From Pocillopora verrucosa (lineage: Eukaryota > Cnidaria > Anthozoa > Scleractinia > Pocilloporidae), in assembly GCF_036669915.1 (NCBI RefSeq), contig NC_089325.1:8014359-8078358 (forward strand): a DNA stretch of 64,000 nucleotides, given 5' to 3'. Position numbers and translations under genes: made by a program. This document shows positions 1 through 11,315 of this stretch, piece by piece. The notes under the pieces were generated by a model. That model was not told the DNA's origin. It ran no database searches and saw only the letters and a list, made by a program, of their open reading frames with translations. The first letter of the stretch is position 1. The number at the start of each line of letters is the position of its first letter.

Positions 1-373
1 AACAGGTGACCTGGAAAGTAAGGATGACCAAGAAACGAAAAAGAAGAAAAATGCGGATGATGATGATCTTCAGGATGTTGAAGGTTCACCTGTTGGGGAT
101 GAAGCCCATTCTTATCACCAAAATAAGCGGCTAAAAGTTGATCGAGATCTAGAAGACAGTAATATCGCAGTTCCTACACGTCCAGTTCCTCTGAGCTCTG
201 GGTATGTGTCATCGCCTTTCTCTTCGAGGTCTTTTCCGTTTGACCCAAGGCTGCTATCAGGATATGGTTATACTTATGTGCCTGAGTGGGTCTATTACGA
301 CTCGGTAAACAACTGCCAGCCGCGTTCAGTTAATGTACAACAGCTGTATCCCAACATAGGAGTTATTCACTGA
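1..373 (+). CDS. 3' end of an unidentified nuclear-type protein (partial)
   Basis: An open frame runs from the window edge to a TGA at 371-373 and encodes about 123 C-terminal residues; the 5' part lies outside the window. The visible tail has a Lys run followed by an Asp run, then a basic K-R-L-K patch that could act as a nuclear localisation signal, then a Ser/Pro/Phe-rich stretch, and finally an aromatic segment with Y-V-P-E-W-V-Y-Y-D near the end. No homeodomain or other named domain is visible. It lies about 3.3 kb upstream of the first Dmbx gene on the same strand, so it could be the tail of another transcription factor, possibly another homeobox gene, but nothing here proves that. The first five bases resemble a splice acceptor, so the exon may begin at about position 6. 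Confidence 0.6.
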   Translation, partial: TGDLESKDDQETKKKKNADDDDLQDVEGSPVGDEAHSYHQNKRLKVDRDLEDSNIAVPTRPVPLSSGYVSSPFSSRSFPFDPRLLSGYGYTYVPEWVYYDSVNNCQPRSVNVQQLYPNIGVIH

Positions 374-3300
374 GTTTATGCGAAAGGCTTTGGTGTAAAA
401 TGTAATCATTATTTATCTTTTCAAAGAAACAACATTCTAGGAATACGATGAGAGACTCACGGCTTACGGAGCCATAATGTGGTGCAAACAGCGCAGACTA
501 CAGCTTCTCTCGCATCATCAATGTAATTTATTGCGTCATGTCTGTAATTTTTTTAGGAATATAGAAAGTTCTGTTGTCAGGGCAAAACATCTAGAGGAGG
601 TGACGGAAAAACGCGTTCAAAAATCATCTGTTTGGTAAAACTTAAAGCAAATGTAAATACTAAATATGTATACACTTATGCAGAACAAATTTGGTAATAG
701 TCATACTTATTTATAAACATCTGTAATATACTTGTATTTAAGCCGTTTCCTAAGTTTGTACCATTTCACTATTTGAAACTGCTATGTTCAACTGCGTTTG
801 AATTGAGACTATGTTGGCAATAAAAAGGAATTTAGGCGACTTATTTAGAATTTAAATTGACAGAGGATTATACAAGAAATCTGTCATCGCTGAACATCTC
901 AACTTTGGACCGTTCGCCCACTCGTCAGTGGGTGCATCGCTGTTATTTTATCTTGAAAAGCCAAAATAAGGCTGTGTCCAAGTAGGATCGGATTATTATA
1001 ACCGTAGCAAGTATCATATGAAATGTCCAAGGAACGCACAAAGAACACGAATTGTCAAGCCGCAATTGTTAGGCCATAGCTTCTCAAGCTTGAGTTAGGT
1101 TAGCGTTAGGAATCTACCCTGGGTACCTATGATTTAGGTCACGTCTGAAGGCGTCTCAGTAAGCCAACATAGTTTAAGCCAACATATCCTCAGCCCTAAG
1201 CCGTAAAAGGCGTTAACACCGAGTCCCACGAGGTTTTTAATAAAGATCCCTGCCGAGCATACTATCAAAAAGCGGACTTGCGCTGTAAGGTGGCACGAGA
1301 AAGCTCATTTCCTATTCCCTTCCCTGCTTCGAGACATCAAGAGGAAATAATGGGCATTGTTTTCTATTGGAGACAATTAATATAGACAGTCTGAGTTTGG
1401 ATTATAACTTTTTCTTCCTTAGCCAAGAAGTCTCCTTCTTCGAAGATTGTGTGTCTCTTTGTCAGTCCATCCCATACTCTCGTCTTAATTCAAGAAGACG
1501 CCAACAGTCTTTCCCTGGTCTCTCCTCCCCGGATAGGCTTTTACAGTATTTCCTGCTCTGTCAGCAAAACCATAATCGTGTTTGCTGGTCCACCAAATAC
1601 TTTTTTTTTCTCCCATTTGCCGAAGTCTCTGTTGCCTATTATTCAATAATTATCGTGCTTTCAAGTTCAATATTTGATGGGGCAACACAGCGGGGGATAA
1701 TCATACCAAGTGTGAAAAAGTTGAGAATTCGCAGTTCTTCCAAAGAGATGTAATCAAGCTCCTTCAGCTTTTAGAGCAAGTTCATTAAAATTTCATTAGC
1801 ATGGCAAATAACATAAAAACTTACCCACATATCAATAACAATATTAGTAAATGAAAATATGAAGTTATAATTATCTTAATTTGCCAAATGTTTTAAAGCC
1901 GATTAAGGTTAATCGAAGATTGAAATCTCACCATTTTAAATCTCATTGCAGCATGCCTTTCCTTCTCACCTTGAACTCAGTCAAGGATTAGGGTGATGAA
2001 TCACAGTCAAATTGATGCTGTCGACAAAAGAACACGAAATAAGCAAATTGAGTGGTTAAGCCAAAGATTTTTTGATAAATTCTGAGAACAAAGGAAAATA
2101 TGGAACAGGAAAGGCAGAGAGGAAGAGGTTCAAAAAGATAGACGGCGAAGGCCTTAGAGCAGACAATCATAGGGAAGAAGCCTTAGAAAAATAGAGAGTA
2201 TTGACTCATAAGAAGCAATGCCGTAATGATGAAGGAAGAAGCCGGGGTGTCAGTAGTAACCAGGGTACAGACAGGGAGTATATCCGATATATCGCCTTCT
2301 CAGCTTAGCACATGGAAAATCTCTGTATTATGATATTAATGGTTTGTGGCAAGGCTATCAGAATGGACCGACAATTGATAATCACCTTTGGTAGTTATTG
2401 TCCACGATGGCTCGAATAAAGATTCGTGTAACATGGCCAGTGGGCATACATACTTTCATCTCTAACCTCCTCTTTGCCCTTGATTTGCGTCATGCATTTA
2501 ATCAAGAATGTCTTTAATGGGGTGAAATTCCCCAAGCTAAAAATGAAAAAAAAAAAAAAAAGAAAAAGAAAAAAAAAAAGAATTAAACCCATACAAAAAC
2601 AGGCAAAAATGCGTGAATAAGAAAATAAGTACGATTAAGTCATACCGGAAAAGCTTACTATAAGAAGAGTCTTGAGAAGCCAGACGGTTGGTCATCCATG
2701 CTAGAGAAGCATAAACAATAGTTCTGTCTGGTTTGAACAAAGAAATATCTGCTTTAACTATAGTGATTTATGATCAAGCCATCGCTGATATCTTTTCTGA
2801 AGATCCAAGACAAAGGCTCTTTTTATGGGGCATTTGGAAATGAGAATTGAACAAGTCTTAAAATACAAAATAAATTTCGAACATAACCTAATTAAAGGTT
2901 GTTGATAGATGTTAGTCGGTAGATAGCAGTCTTACGCGTTCATGATTATCCTTTTTTACTGCTACCACAAACCTTCTCTGAGATGAGGGAAGTTGTGAAA
3001 TCCAGTAGTATTCCTGACAAATTTTGGGTAATCCCTTGTGTTGAGGTCTTGAGAGTAAATTATAATGACTACGATAATTTTGGAAACTGATCAGGACTCG
3101 AGATAAGCTATCGTATCTTAGCTTTCGGTATTTTAACGACTTAAAAGAATCTTCCTAAAGGTCGAGTTATTTTCAATTTTGGCTTGCTTAATTATACCTC
3201 CAAGAACGCAAAGTTTGGATTCCGAACGAAAGTGTTGATTTTACGCCTTAATACAATTAGCACACAAGAACTTCGGGCCGGCTGAGAATGCGAATGAAGG

Positions 3301-3482
3301 TCAGCACATCCGTTTTATAGATCCTTGCTCACCATGAAGCTGCGTGAATAGCGCTATTACATTTTAATCTGGTATTTTCCTAAAAGCTAAATTGCAGCCA
3401 CACACGGTGCACTTCCAGGTACGATAAAAACCCTTCGAGTTTTTTTCTTGTTTTTTCGCCCGCCCTTCACTGGAAGGTTTCC
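374..3482. other. Intergenic region, no supported gene
   Basis: About 3.1 kb between the partial gene and the promoter block of gene A. It holds a low-complexity A/G tract at about 2546-2580. The open frames here are short or low in complexity and lack recognisable domains or splice partners. I see no RNA gene. Confidence 0.6.
2546..2580. repeat. A-rich low-complexity tract
   Basis: A run of A with scattered G. It could be a remnant of a retroposed poly(A) tail or simple slippage; no target-site duplication was recognised. Confidence 0.7.
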
Positions 3483-3503
3483 GGGAACATTTATCAATGT
3501 CAA
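3483..3503 (+). promoter_or_regulatory. Upstream block shared by A, psi and B (copy A)
   Basis: The 20-mer GGGAACATTTATCAATGTCA begins 177 bp before the gene A start codon. It recurs exactly 213 bp before the gene B start (11103-11122), and a 14-of-17 match lies about 112 bp before the relic exon (8299-8315). Its position, orientation and sharing among three paralogues suggest a retained proximal promoter or 5' leader element. The embedded TATCAAT could be a homeodomain-type site, which is inference. Confidence 0.55.
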
Positions 3504-3659
3504 ATAGCTTGGTATAATCGCATTAACAGCTGGTTACACTCACACGCACACCATCATATCTCAAATCTGCACTCGTCGTTGAACGGGAAGGCTCTGCCAG
3601 CCTTCTCTATACATACAGAGGATCTTACCATTTTCTGACTTAGCCTACATATACAGACC

Positions 3660-6600
3660 ATGGACACCCACCCTTTTTCTATAGAAAGCATTCTGAAGAA
3701 GCCCTATGCTAAGAAAGTCGAAGAAGAGACAAAAACGCAGCCTTCAAACTCCAACGAGGCGCTATCATTAGCTGTAAAGCTGGCTGGTAAGTTTTAGTCT
3801 AACACAGGCAAATGTAAGTGAATTAAACCAAGTCTTAAGCGTCGTTACAAATGTTTGTTGGCAAGGTTGCGAAGAAAGCCTTTGGATAACACTGCCTTGT
3901 TTGGTAATGTAATTTATAAGAAATGTCTCTGTCGGCAGTGATGTGGGAAGTTTTGATAAACCATCTTTTAGTTCACAGACAACTCGGGTGGAGACGGAAA
4001 CCTCCTTTTTTCGCTGAAATTAAATGTTCATAGACCTTAGCTCGTTAAATTGTTTTACGTAGATTTCACATGTTAAAGGAAACTTATTACTAGTCGCCCG
4101 TTCGAATACCTTTAACGGAATAACCGAGGAAACTGTCCATACCATTAAATGGGGTAGTCCACTCTAGCTCATCAAGACATTAGATAGTGTGCACAAAGAG
4201 CGGTTGCAATAAAGTACAATGGAAAATTAAGCTTGTTGCTAACAACGCAAGACTGAGAGTTCAGGTTGGACGGCACCAAACACGTAGTTAATGCAAACAA
4301 GATAACAAGGCGTCAAGAGGTTTCAAAATAATTTACATTCACTCGTATGTCTCTTGTTGATGTACATGAGGCAGGTGAGAAACCGTTGCCTGAATAAGTA
4401 AGGTATACGCTGTAATCTATGGCCTTTACGCCCTTCGAAATTGAAATCGATGTATGTGTTATCTGTATAAGCTGTTCCTTTAAAGTTAAACAGACGGCAA
4501 TCTTGAACAAAGCATTTATCAAAGTGAAAGCTCATGTTTTAGAGAAAATCTGCTGATTTCGTGACCCCCCTCTTACAACCCCTGCTTATCAAATGACTGA
4601 GGGTATTCTTGTTTGTCTTCTTGGCGCCGGCTAGAGATTCAAGATCTAGATAAGACAATACTATGGAGAACAAAATGAAATAATGTTCCACTTTAGGACC
4701 ATAAAGAAACTAGATACCCTTTTAAGAATTTAGAAGCCACTTCGTAAAGCCACAGTGACTTGCATTTGCGATCTCTACGCTGATGTCTCCTCTTGATTCT
4801 CTATGGAAGTGGGTGCTCATTTTTTGACCACTGAACCACATTGACCGTATGATGTATTTCCTCTCTTACCTGGTAGTTCTCCCACACAAAAAACCAAATC
4901 CCGTTTGTTTTCGGGCAAAGAAACTTGGTTGTGTTCAAAAGCATAAGTGACTGATAACACCGTAACCAAATTTTATAATAAGCTCTTGATTCTGATCCTG
5001 TTACCTTTGGTAGTTTTTCAGAGAGAGGATAGGATAGTTGCACTCACACTGTTCTGGGTGGTTTTGGTGGTCCGCTCGTTGAAGCACTTTTCTTAACCCT
5101 TAAACAATTTGAGTTTTGGCATCCGCGAGGCCTAGCCAGTAATATAAATTGTTGTTGTTTTTTTTTAAAGTGCTTGCCGCGTTTAACTGGAAGGGCAAAG
5201 CATAACAATTTTCCATAGCAACAAGGAGCAGACTGAGAGAAAAAAACCCGCGTAAGGATCGGAAACCAAACCTTAGGAGATTGTAGCCAACTCCCTGTTC
5301 AGTGTTGTTGTTGTTGCTCCTGTTTATATTTTTTTTAATTTTTTTCTTCTTCAGCTGCGAATTATTAGATAAAAGGGATGGTTGGGTTTTACAAGCCACC
5401 CCACGAGAGCGGCAGATGTTGAGCCTCAGGGACGGCCTGCTTGAAAACTGTTGTCAGACACAGGGGGAATACACGGACCAGTTTGACATTACCTGAAGCT
5501 AGATGAATATCTAGGGTCTCATCAAGCAGAAAAAGGAATTTAGACCTTTACATCAAATATAGCTAGATAAGCGAGATTCCAAGATTCAATCTTTCACTGA
5601 CTCTGTCGGCGCGCATTTGGGAATGAAAACAATTTAATCTTGTAAATTATGAGGGTACATACCTTAAAATAAACTGACTAAATGGCTGCTGATGGATGCT
5701 GTCGGAGAAACAAGACTTCTAATGAATCAGAATTTCATAGGGTATGGTTAAAAAGGGAAATGCTTTCCCTAATTCTTTAATCCTCTGCGACGAGAAAGGC
5801 TAGCTTAAATGGCGTTGTTGAAGCTTAAGCTTGTTTGTTAGCGCATTTTATGCGGAACTCATCACATTTGGTGAGAAGACGTACCACATTGGAATCCAAT
5901 ACACGGAAAGATAAGTTGGGACTGGCCCAACCAGCAAGCGCCAAAATGTTATTGTGACGGGTGTCTCGATGCAAATTTGCATCAACGGCACTAAGAACTA
6001 ATCTGTGGGATTATAATCGAGCTGAAATTTTCCACGATAGTTCATTACTTAAAACGCTACACAAATCTACACAACGTTTAAAATGGAGTCTGCGAAAAAA
6101 AACTCGAAAGTATGAAATTCAATTTGGCTTAATTACTTTTACAGCTGCTGAATTCGAGCGAGGGTATCGTATTTGTAAGATAGCAGGCATGTCTATCCAT
6201 TTTACCAAACTGCGCCTTAATGCTGTCTCACTAATGATTACCTCCTCTTAGATGTCATACTGGAAGCTCAACAAGAGACAACCCGCCGTACACCTCGACG
6301 CACGCGCACTGCCTTTACGCATCAGCAGTTGGGAGTCCTGGAACAATTTTTCAATAAAACACATTATCCGGATGTAGAATTAAGGGAAGAACTTGCTGCA
6401 AAGACCAATTTGCAAGAAGGCAGGATTCAGGTAGGTTGATAAATTGATGATTCAGTATTTTTCAGTTTTTATCTCTTTTTTCATTATCTGCTGCACGAGA
6501 AAATGAGCTGGGCAAGAAAATTAGGAGACAGACTATCCCTTGAAAGGGATGAGGACATCCCTGTCGTTTCTCTTGGAGCGCAAATCCTGGATTTTGGTTT

Positions 6601-7318
6601 CAATTCACGTGCTCAGGATCATACGTCAGACAAATCGTAGATAACTACTTAGAGGGAGGCGAGGATTGAAAATTTCCCTTATGGAATAAAACCTCCAACC
6701 ATTACAGTAATAGCCTTTATCAAGATCCTCATCATCATCCCAAATTAGTGCCAGTAGGCACAGCGCAGGATGCATCAATTAATCCTTAGATAAAACTTCT
6801 CAAAAAGACTTTAAAATACTCTTTCAACTGAATTTCCTACTTGAACTGAAAATCCATTTGCAGAAACTAGCATAAGCGAACCCCACGTTACAAGCTAAAC
6901 GATTTGTGTTCTTTTTCAGGTTTGGTTTAAAAATCGACGGGCTAAATTTCGAAAGGAGAAAGAAAAATTTACATCAGAAGTGGGCCTTAGCAGTAAAAGC
7001 GAAGACGAGATTATTCAAAACATATCTCAGGCAATTCTAGCTCAAGAAGCACCATGTTGTTTCCAGTGTAACATGTCATTGCCGCACTACTGCATCTGTG
7101 GTGATCCCGAGGAAGCCGTGAAAAATTTCCACAGGATTTCTTCTAGCATGTTCTCTCCGTTTGCTACTCATGCTCATTTGGCGCACGTTAATGGTCTTCA
7201 TTGCTGTCCGAATGGCAGTCATGAAGGATTAAGTGCGGGGTATTTCGCGAGGATGAGGAAGATGAAGAAGAGAAGAGACTGGAGCGTTGGGGAACGCTCT
7301 GCACTTTATTCCTTGTGA
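3660..7318 (+). CDS. Dmbx: Gene A: Dmbx-family homeobox transcription factor
   Basis: Exons 3660-3786, 6252-6430 and 6920-7318 join to 234 aa. The start is the first ATG before the eh1 motif F-S-I-E-S-I-L (residues 6-12), a predicted Groucho/TLE corepressor contact. Exon 1 ends with A-L-S-L-A-V-K-L-A and donor GTAAGT (phase 1). Exon 2 opens D-V-I-L-E-A and carries homeodomain residues 1-46; the intron at 46/47 is the usual PRD-class position. The homeodomain is about residues 57-116, with Arg5, Trp48, Phe49, Lys50, Asn51 and Arg53 intact, so Lys50-type DNA binding is expected. Helix 2 to 3 reads T-N-L-Q-E-G-R-I-Q, shared only with gene B. The tail is unusual: a cysteine cluster (C-C-F-Q-C then C-I-C, later C-C) and a basic end, with no OAR motif. 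Family assignment is strong; the function of the tail is unknown. Confidence 0.92.
3787..6251 (+). other. Gene A intron 1
   Basis: A 2465-bp GT-AG intron. Its segment 5575-5825 is homologous to 10500-10785, between the relic exon and gene B. Short open frames inside it have no coding support. Confidence 0.85.
5575..5825 (+). repeat. Duplicated non-coding block, copy in gene A intron 1
   Basis: Near-identical runs are shared with 10500-10785, for example GAATGAAAACAATTTAATC and AAATAAACTGACTAAATGG, with lower similarity continuing to the end of the block. The order of matching segments is preserved. It is most simply an intron segment duplicated with the gene; a dispersed repeat is the alternative. 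Confidence 0.7.
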
Positions 7319-8298
7319 CTAAAAAAGTGAAAAGTCTTTAGAACGAAAAAATCGTTGAAGGATTGTACGAGCGGCCAATAAGAGCCAAAGTCGTTTGCTG
7401 ATGACGTGACATTAGAATCTACGTCAAAACACCTTTCAAAATCAACCAAGTAGGAAATTCTTGTCCCTCCGGACTGAGCAAATATCTAGGAGAAGTGAAT
7501 GAAAGATAGTATAGTGTCCTGCGTGGATCCGGTGTCGATTTTAAACGAGAGATTTGAGAATTAAAATGCTTTTAGTTCCTTTCCTTCAATTTTTTTTTTT
7601 TTACTTTAGGACCCAAACCTTACGATTATTGAATACACCGCACACCGATTACCATTACACAGAAGCTTAGACCTCAGTTTTGATGTTCAGAATTTTCCAT
7701 CTTAACTCTGTAGATCACCACGCCTTTATTAATCTTGTTATAGTTTAGAGATCTAAAGGTCCGAATTCTGTCGGAAAAAGCTGGCTTTTTTGAAGTCCTC
7801 CTATCGTACACGTTAGTAATTTAATCTTTGAAAATACTGATAACGGAAGAACACACGAGAACTAGAGAGTGAAACTGACCATGATTTATGGCTTAGTAAG
7901 GCACATAGTATTGAGCTCTTCCGGTGTTAATACTTTTAACCCGGTGTTAGAGAAAAGTTATATCACTCCCTATAACCTATCATTAGGGCATCAATGGATT
8001 TTTCCATTTTTCACGACTTGACAATTTATGAAATCGATATTCATGGAAACTGATCTAGTGCGAACAAAAGACAATTTGAATAACAGACAGAAGTGTTATG
8101 GTGTGTGGTTTATTGTTATCCCCTGTGATTCAGGTAAAGAAAAGAGATCAGAAAAATCCAGCACAATTAAGTGCTTGTTGAATCTATTATTCTTTAATTA
8201 ACTCAACCTCAGCCACAACGAATATGCGTTCACTAAAATCATTCGAGATCCCTATGACACATAATCCTGAAAATCGTGCTAATTAGGGCCCTACAGAG
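7319..8298. other. Gene A 3' flank, no supported gene
   Basis: About 1 kb after the gene A stop, presumably including its 3' UTR. An ATTAAA at 7560-7565 is a possible weak polyadenylation signal. A short T run lies near 7590. Nothing else was recognised. Confidence 0.5.
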
Positions 8299-8315
8299 AC
8301 ATTAATCAACGTCAA
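8299..8315 (+). promoter_or_regulatory. Upstream block shared by A, psi and B (relic copy)
   Basis: ACATTAATCAACGTCAA matches the block upstream of genes A and B at 14 of 17 positions and sits about 95-112 bp before the relic exon 1. This supports the view that a gene with its promoter was duplicated here. Confidence 0.4.
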
Positions 8316-8409
8316 CTTTAAAACGTGACATGATTCAGTTTCAACGGCTTACATGTGAGGTGCATACACGGCATATATATCACAATCACACGATCGTCAA
8401 ATATATATA

Positions 8410-8545
8410 ATGGATACAAATTTATTTTCCATTGAAAGCATTCTAAAGGAACGTTTCTCGCGATGAAGAATCATCGTAGAAACAAAACCTTCACGATCCA
8501 ATCAATCTCCCTGTCTGAGAACCATAGCCATTACCAATTGATATA
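8410..8545 (+). pseudogene. Relic exon 1 of a decayed Dmbx-family gene (psi)
   Basis: ATG at 8410 opens [13 protein letters not shown], which aligns with the starts of gene A (M-D-T-H-P) and gene B (M-D-A-N-P). After 18 codons an in-frame TGA interrupts it at about 8464-8466. Beyond the stop the same frame still reads V-E-T-K-P-S-R-S-N-Q, matching [12 protein letters not shown] of gene A, so the frame held for a while after the nonsense change. The A-L-S-L-A-V-K-L-A motif and the 5' splice donor are gone. No homeobox exon 2 or 3 is found between here and gene B. It is best read as the dead 5' remnant of a copy close to A and B. Confidence 0.8.
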
Positions 8546-9258
8546 AAATTGATGAATGAACTTGCTAAAAAACGGAAAACTTCTGAGCTTGATTAATGAT
8601 TACTTCTAAAACCATACCCCTCACCCTGTTTGCAACGGGAAAGCCTGACCGCCAGGTGAGGAACATAATGAAGCCATCCCTTTTCCCACGGGGCATTAAG
8701 GAGCAAGAAGCAACCTTGATCTCTTAAGGCTGAGAAAATGATATTCCTGTAGCGTTGCGAAAACTTGCATGGATGTAATGTCATGGATGACAAGGGTGAT
8801 AATTTCTTCAGGGTGGGAATACTAACAAATCTTTTGAAACCTCTCCGATAAGTAACAACTTCTTTTTAGTGCATCTCCATTCACAGTGAAATTAATATAA
8901 ACAAGATAAATAGCCATTTTTATTTATAGCCCAAGACTATAGCTTCGCTGACAGCACTGATATGGCGATGGAAGAACCGATGAATCGTTATGGGGAAAAT
9001 ACTAATCTAGAACAGAGTCCATGAAGCGTTGTAGTACATTCTTCACCCTTGTGCTACTAGTTACTTATCGCGTAAGCACTTTTCAGGTTAAGTTTACTGC
9101 GCTGTACTGGCACCAGAAGAAAGATAAAAGATGTTTTGATAAAAACGCTTGATTGTTTCTTCGATTCGTACTTCCTGTGTTAAGTAATAATAGTAATCTT
9201 TCGAGGTTTTCCGTACAACCACATGAACAGTAAAATGATTTATTGTTTGCTATAAATC

Positions 9259-9293
9259 ACTCTCTGAGTTCGCTATATTACCTCTCAGAGAGT
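9259..9293. repeat. Perfect 10-bp inverted repeat
   Basis: ACTCTCTGAG at 9259-9268 and its reverse complement at 9284-9293 flank a 15-base loop. A hairpin is possible. No known RNA family is recognised. Confidence 0.5.
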
Positions 9294-10499
9294 AACACGC
9301 TTATCTTCTCATCGCAGAGCATTTATCAAAATATGCCACGAACCACTTCTCGCATTACCAAAGGTTTACTTCATAAGCTGAATGCGGTTGTTGAGATTTA
9401 ATTGTTTGCATGTGCTTTAGCTATTCGATAAATCCGATTAAGGTACACCGCGAAACACTGTTATCTGTTCCAATATCAGTAGTACCAGACCCTTGCTTCT
9501 AGGAACTTCGTCTTCAGTTTTCTTATTCAAGCTGTATCATGAGCACTCTCTCTGGAGATCTAAAGCGGCGTAAAATTAAGCTTTACGTTGATAAACATGT
9601 TAGCTAGAGAGCACGAGTCTTCCATTCAAAATTATGGTATTTTTTGTCTGAAACCAGATGGCTTTCCGAAAAAAAGACGCTTGGTGATATGTAATATTTG
9701 TTTATACTGGGCTATGATAACAATTTTTGCGGCCATGTCTCCAAACAGTGAAATCGACTAGAAAAAGGGTGACAGGTTTTTCTTCTTTTTGAGATGAAGT
9801 GCTTCTACAACGTAGTTAACCCAATTGATGCGTATTCAGTGTATATGATCTAGTTTCTCGTAATCCCAGGCCGACATTTTAATCCCGGAACTTTGCAGAC
9901 GACGTGTGAAAATAATGAATAAAAAATGATTTCCTGCAATTGGAGTAAAGACATGCAATATCCCAAACTTCAGGTAATTTATCATCCATAATGAATAAAT
10001 TGAAAAGTGATACATTTGTTATGAAAAGTCCTCATACTGGACACTGTTCATAATTACGTGATCAAACCTCATAGAGGCTCTTTTCAATTGAAAATGATGC
10101 TCATGTCTTTGCTTTATTAAACTAAGATTTTTTCTGAATGCCACAAAGTGATTTGGAACTCGGTGGTTTTAATCCAAGTCTTTTCAGGTAGAGTAAAATT
10201 CAAAGATATATAGTATGACAGGAACAAGTGTTTTTCTTGGTTCGCTTTCATGAAAGACGAGTGGACAGGGCAAGGATCCATTTACCACCCAAAACGATGT
10301 ACAGCAAGTTCTGCCCGTGGGCGCCAGAGAGAAAAAGAGAAATATAGGAGACATGTAAGTTTTTCTGAAGGCCTTTTAGCTTGTCAATGTCGGTTTATAA
10401 TTTATCTGCTTCGTTCAGCCAAAGAGATGAAGCTTGATAGAAAGTTGGTAATCAGAACCGTAGATTATGCCTCAGTTATCAACCGATGGCCGATAAACA

Positions 10500-10785
10500 T
10501 CGCCAAGTATGATGGGCTAAATTCCGAGACTATCTTACACACGCGGCCTCTGTCGGTAAGCATTTGAGAATGAAAACAATTTAATCCTGTAAACAGGAGG
10601 AAAAAACTTAAAATAAACTGACTAAATGGCTGCTGATAGATGGCCGTCGAGAAAAAGGGGGACCAATAGATCATACCTTTGCGGGATATCACAATCATGT
10701 GAAGGATTTTCGTGCGCTAATACTTTAATCTTGTGACACGAGAAAAGTTAACAGTCTTCTTACATATGCCGTTGCTAATAGATAC
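10500..10785 (+). repeat. Duplicated non-coding block, copy downstream of the relic exon
   Basis: Homologous to 5575-5825 in gene A intron 1. It lies about 2.1 kb after the relic exon 1, close to the roughly 1.9-kb spacing between exon 1 and this block in gene A, so it is probably the remaining intron 1 of the dead copy. The expected exon 2 is not found before the gene B promoter, which indicates deletion. Confidence 0.65.
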
Positions 10786-11102
10786 CAGGACTATTTTTCA
10801 TTAAAACTTGCCTCTTTTGATAACGAAACAGAAACATCTTGCAACTTAACTCCACCACGAGATAAGCGGCCCTTGACAGAGTGTAAACGTTATGGTGTCT
10901 AATTGCTCATTTAATGGCATTAGCACATCGTTCGTAGAGTAAGTAAGGATGAAAGAACTGGGAAATGATTCTATTCTCCAAAAATGCCGGAGGAAATACT
11001 CGATGATTTTTGTTTTCAAACTAAGTTCGGTCGGGATCATCTGCTGAACCCAATTTACAAGGGTGAGAGATTGTCAACTGCTGGCATCTGCGACAGTTTT
11101 TT

Positions 11103-11122
11103 GGGAACATTTATCAATGTCA
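11103..11122 (+). promoter_or_regulatory. Upstream block shared by A, psi and B (copy B)
   Basis: Exact 20-base match to 3483-3502, in the same orientation, 213 bp before the gene B start codon. It is likely a retained promoter or 5' leader element. Confidence 0.55.
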
Positions 11123-11315
11123 TCGTTCCAAAGCTTAATTACATTTGCAGATACTGCTGCTCGTAAGTTAACACGGATGAGAGAGGCCAGTATGACAAAA
11201 CCACGGGTGTCTCAAAAGTGAGTGTGTACGCTTTCATTAAGACGCTTTGGTCAAGAAAGAAAAACAGCTACACAGACGCTCTCGGAGAATCGGCCACATC
11301 GACAAAATAGGTACA

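Noticed and set aside
1367..1753. A 128-codon open frame upstream of gene A.
   Set aside because: It begins at a non-ATG codon, is low in complexity and Ser/Phe-rich, and has no recognisable domain or splice context.
10514..10529. GGGCTAAATTCCGAGA resembles the A-K-F-R-K part of gene A exon 3.
   Set aside because: The surrounding block aligns with gene A intron 1 (from about 5575), not with exon 3, so the likeness is coincidental.
11247..11315. An in-frame upstream ATG that would extend gene B by 23 residues.
   Set aside because: The extension has no counterpart in gene A or the relic, while the downstream Met aligns exactly with both.
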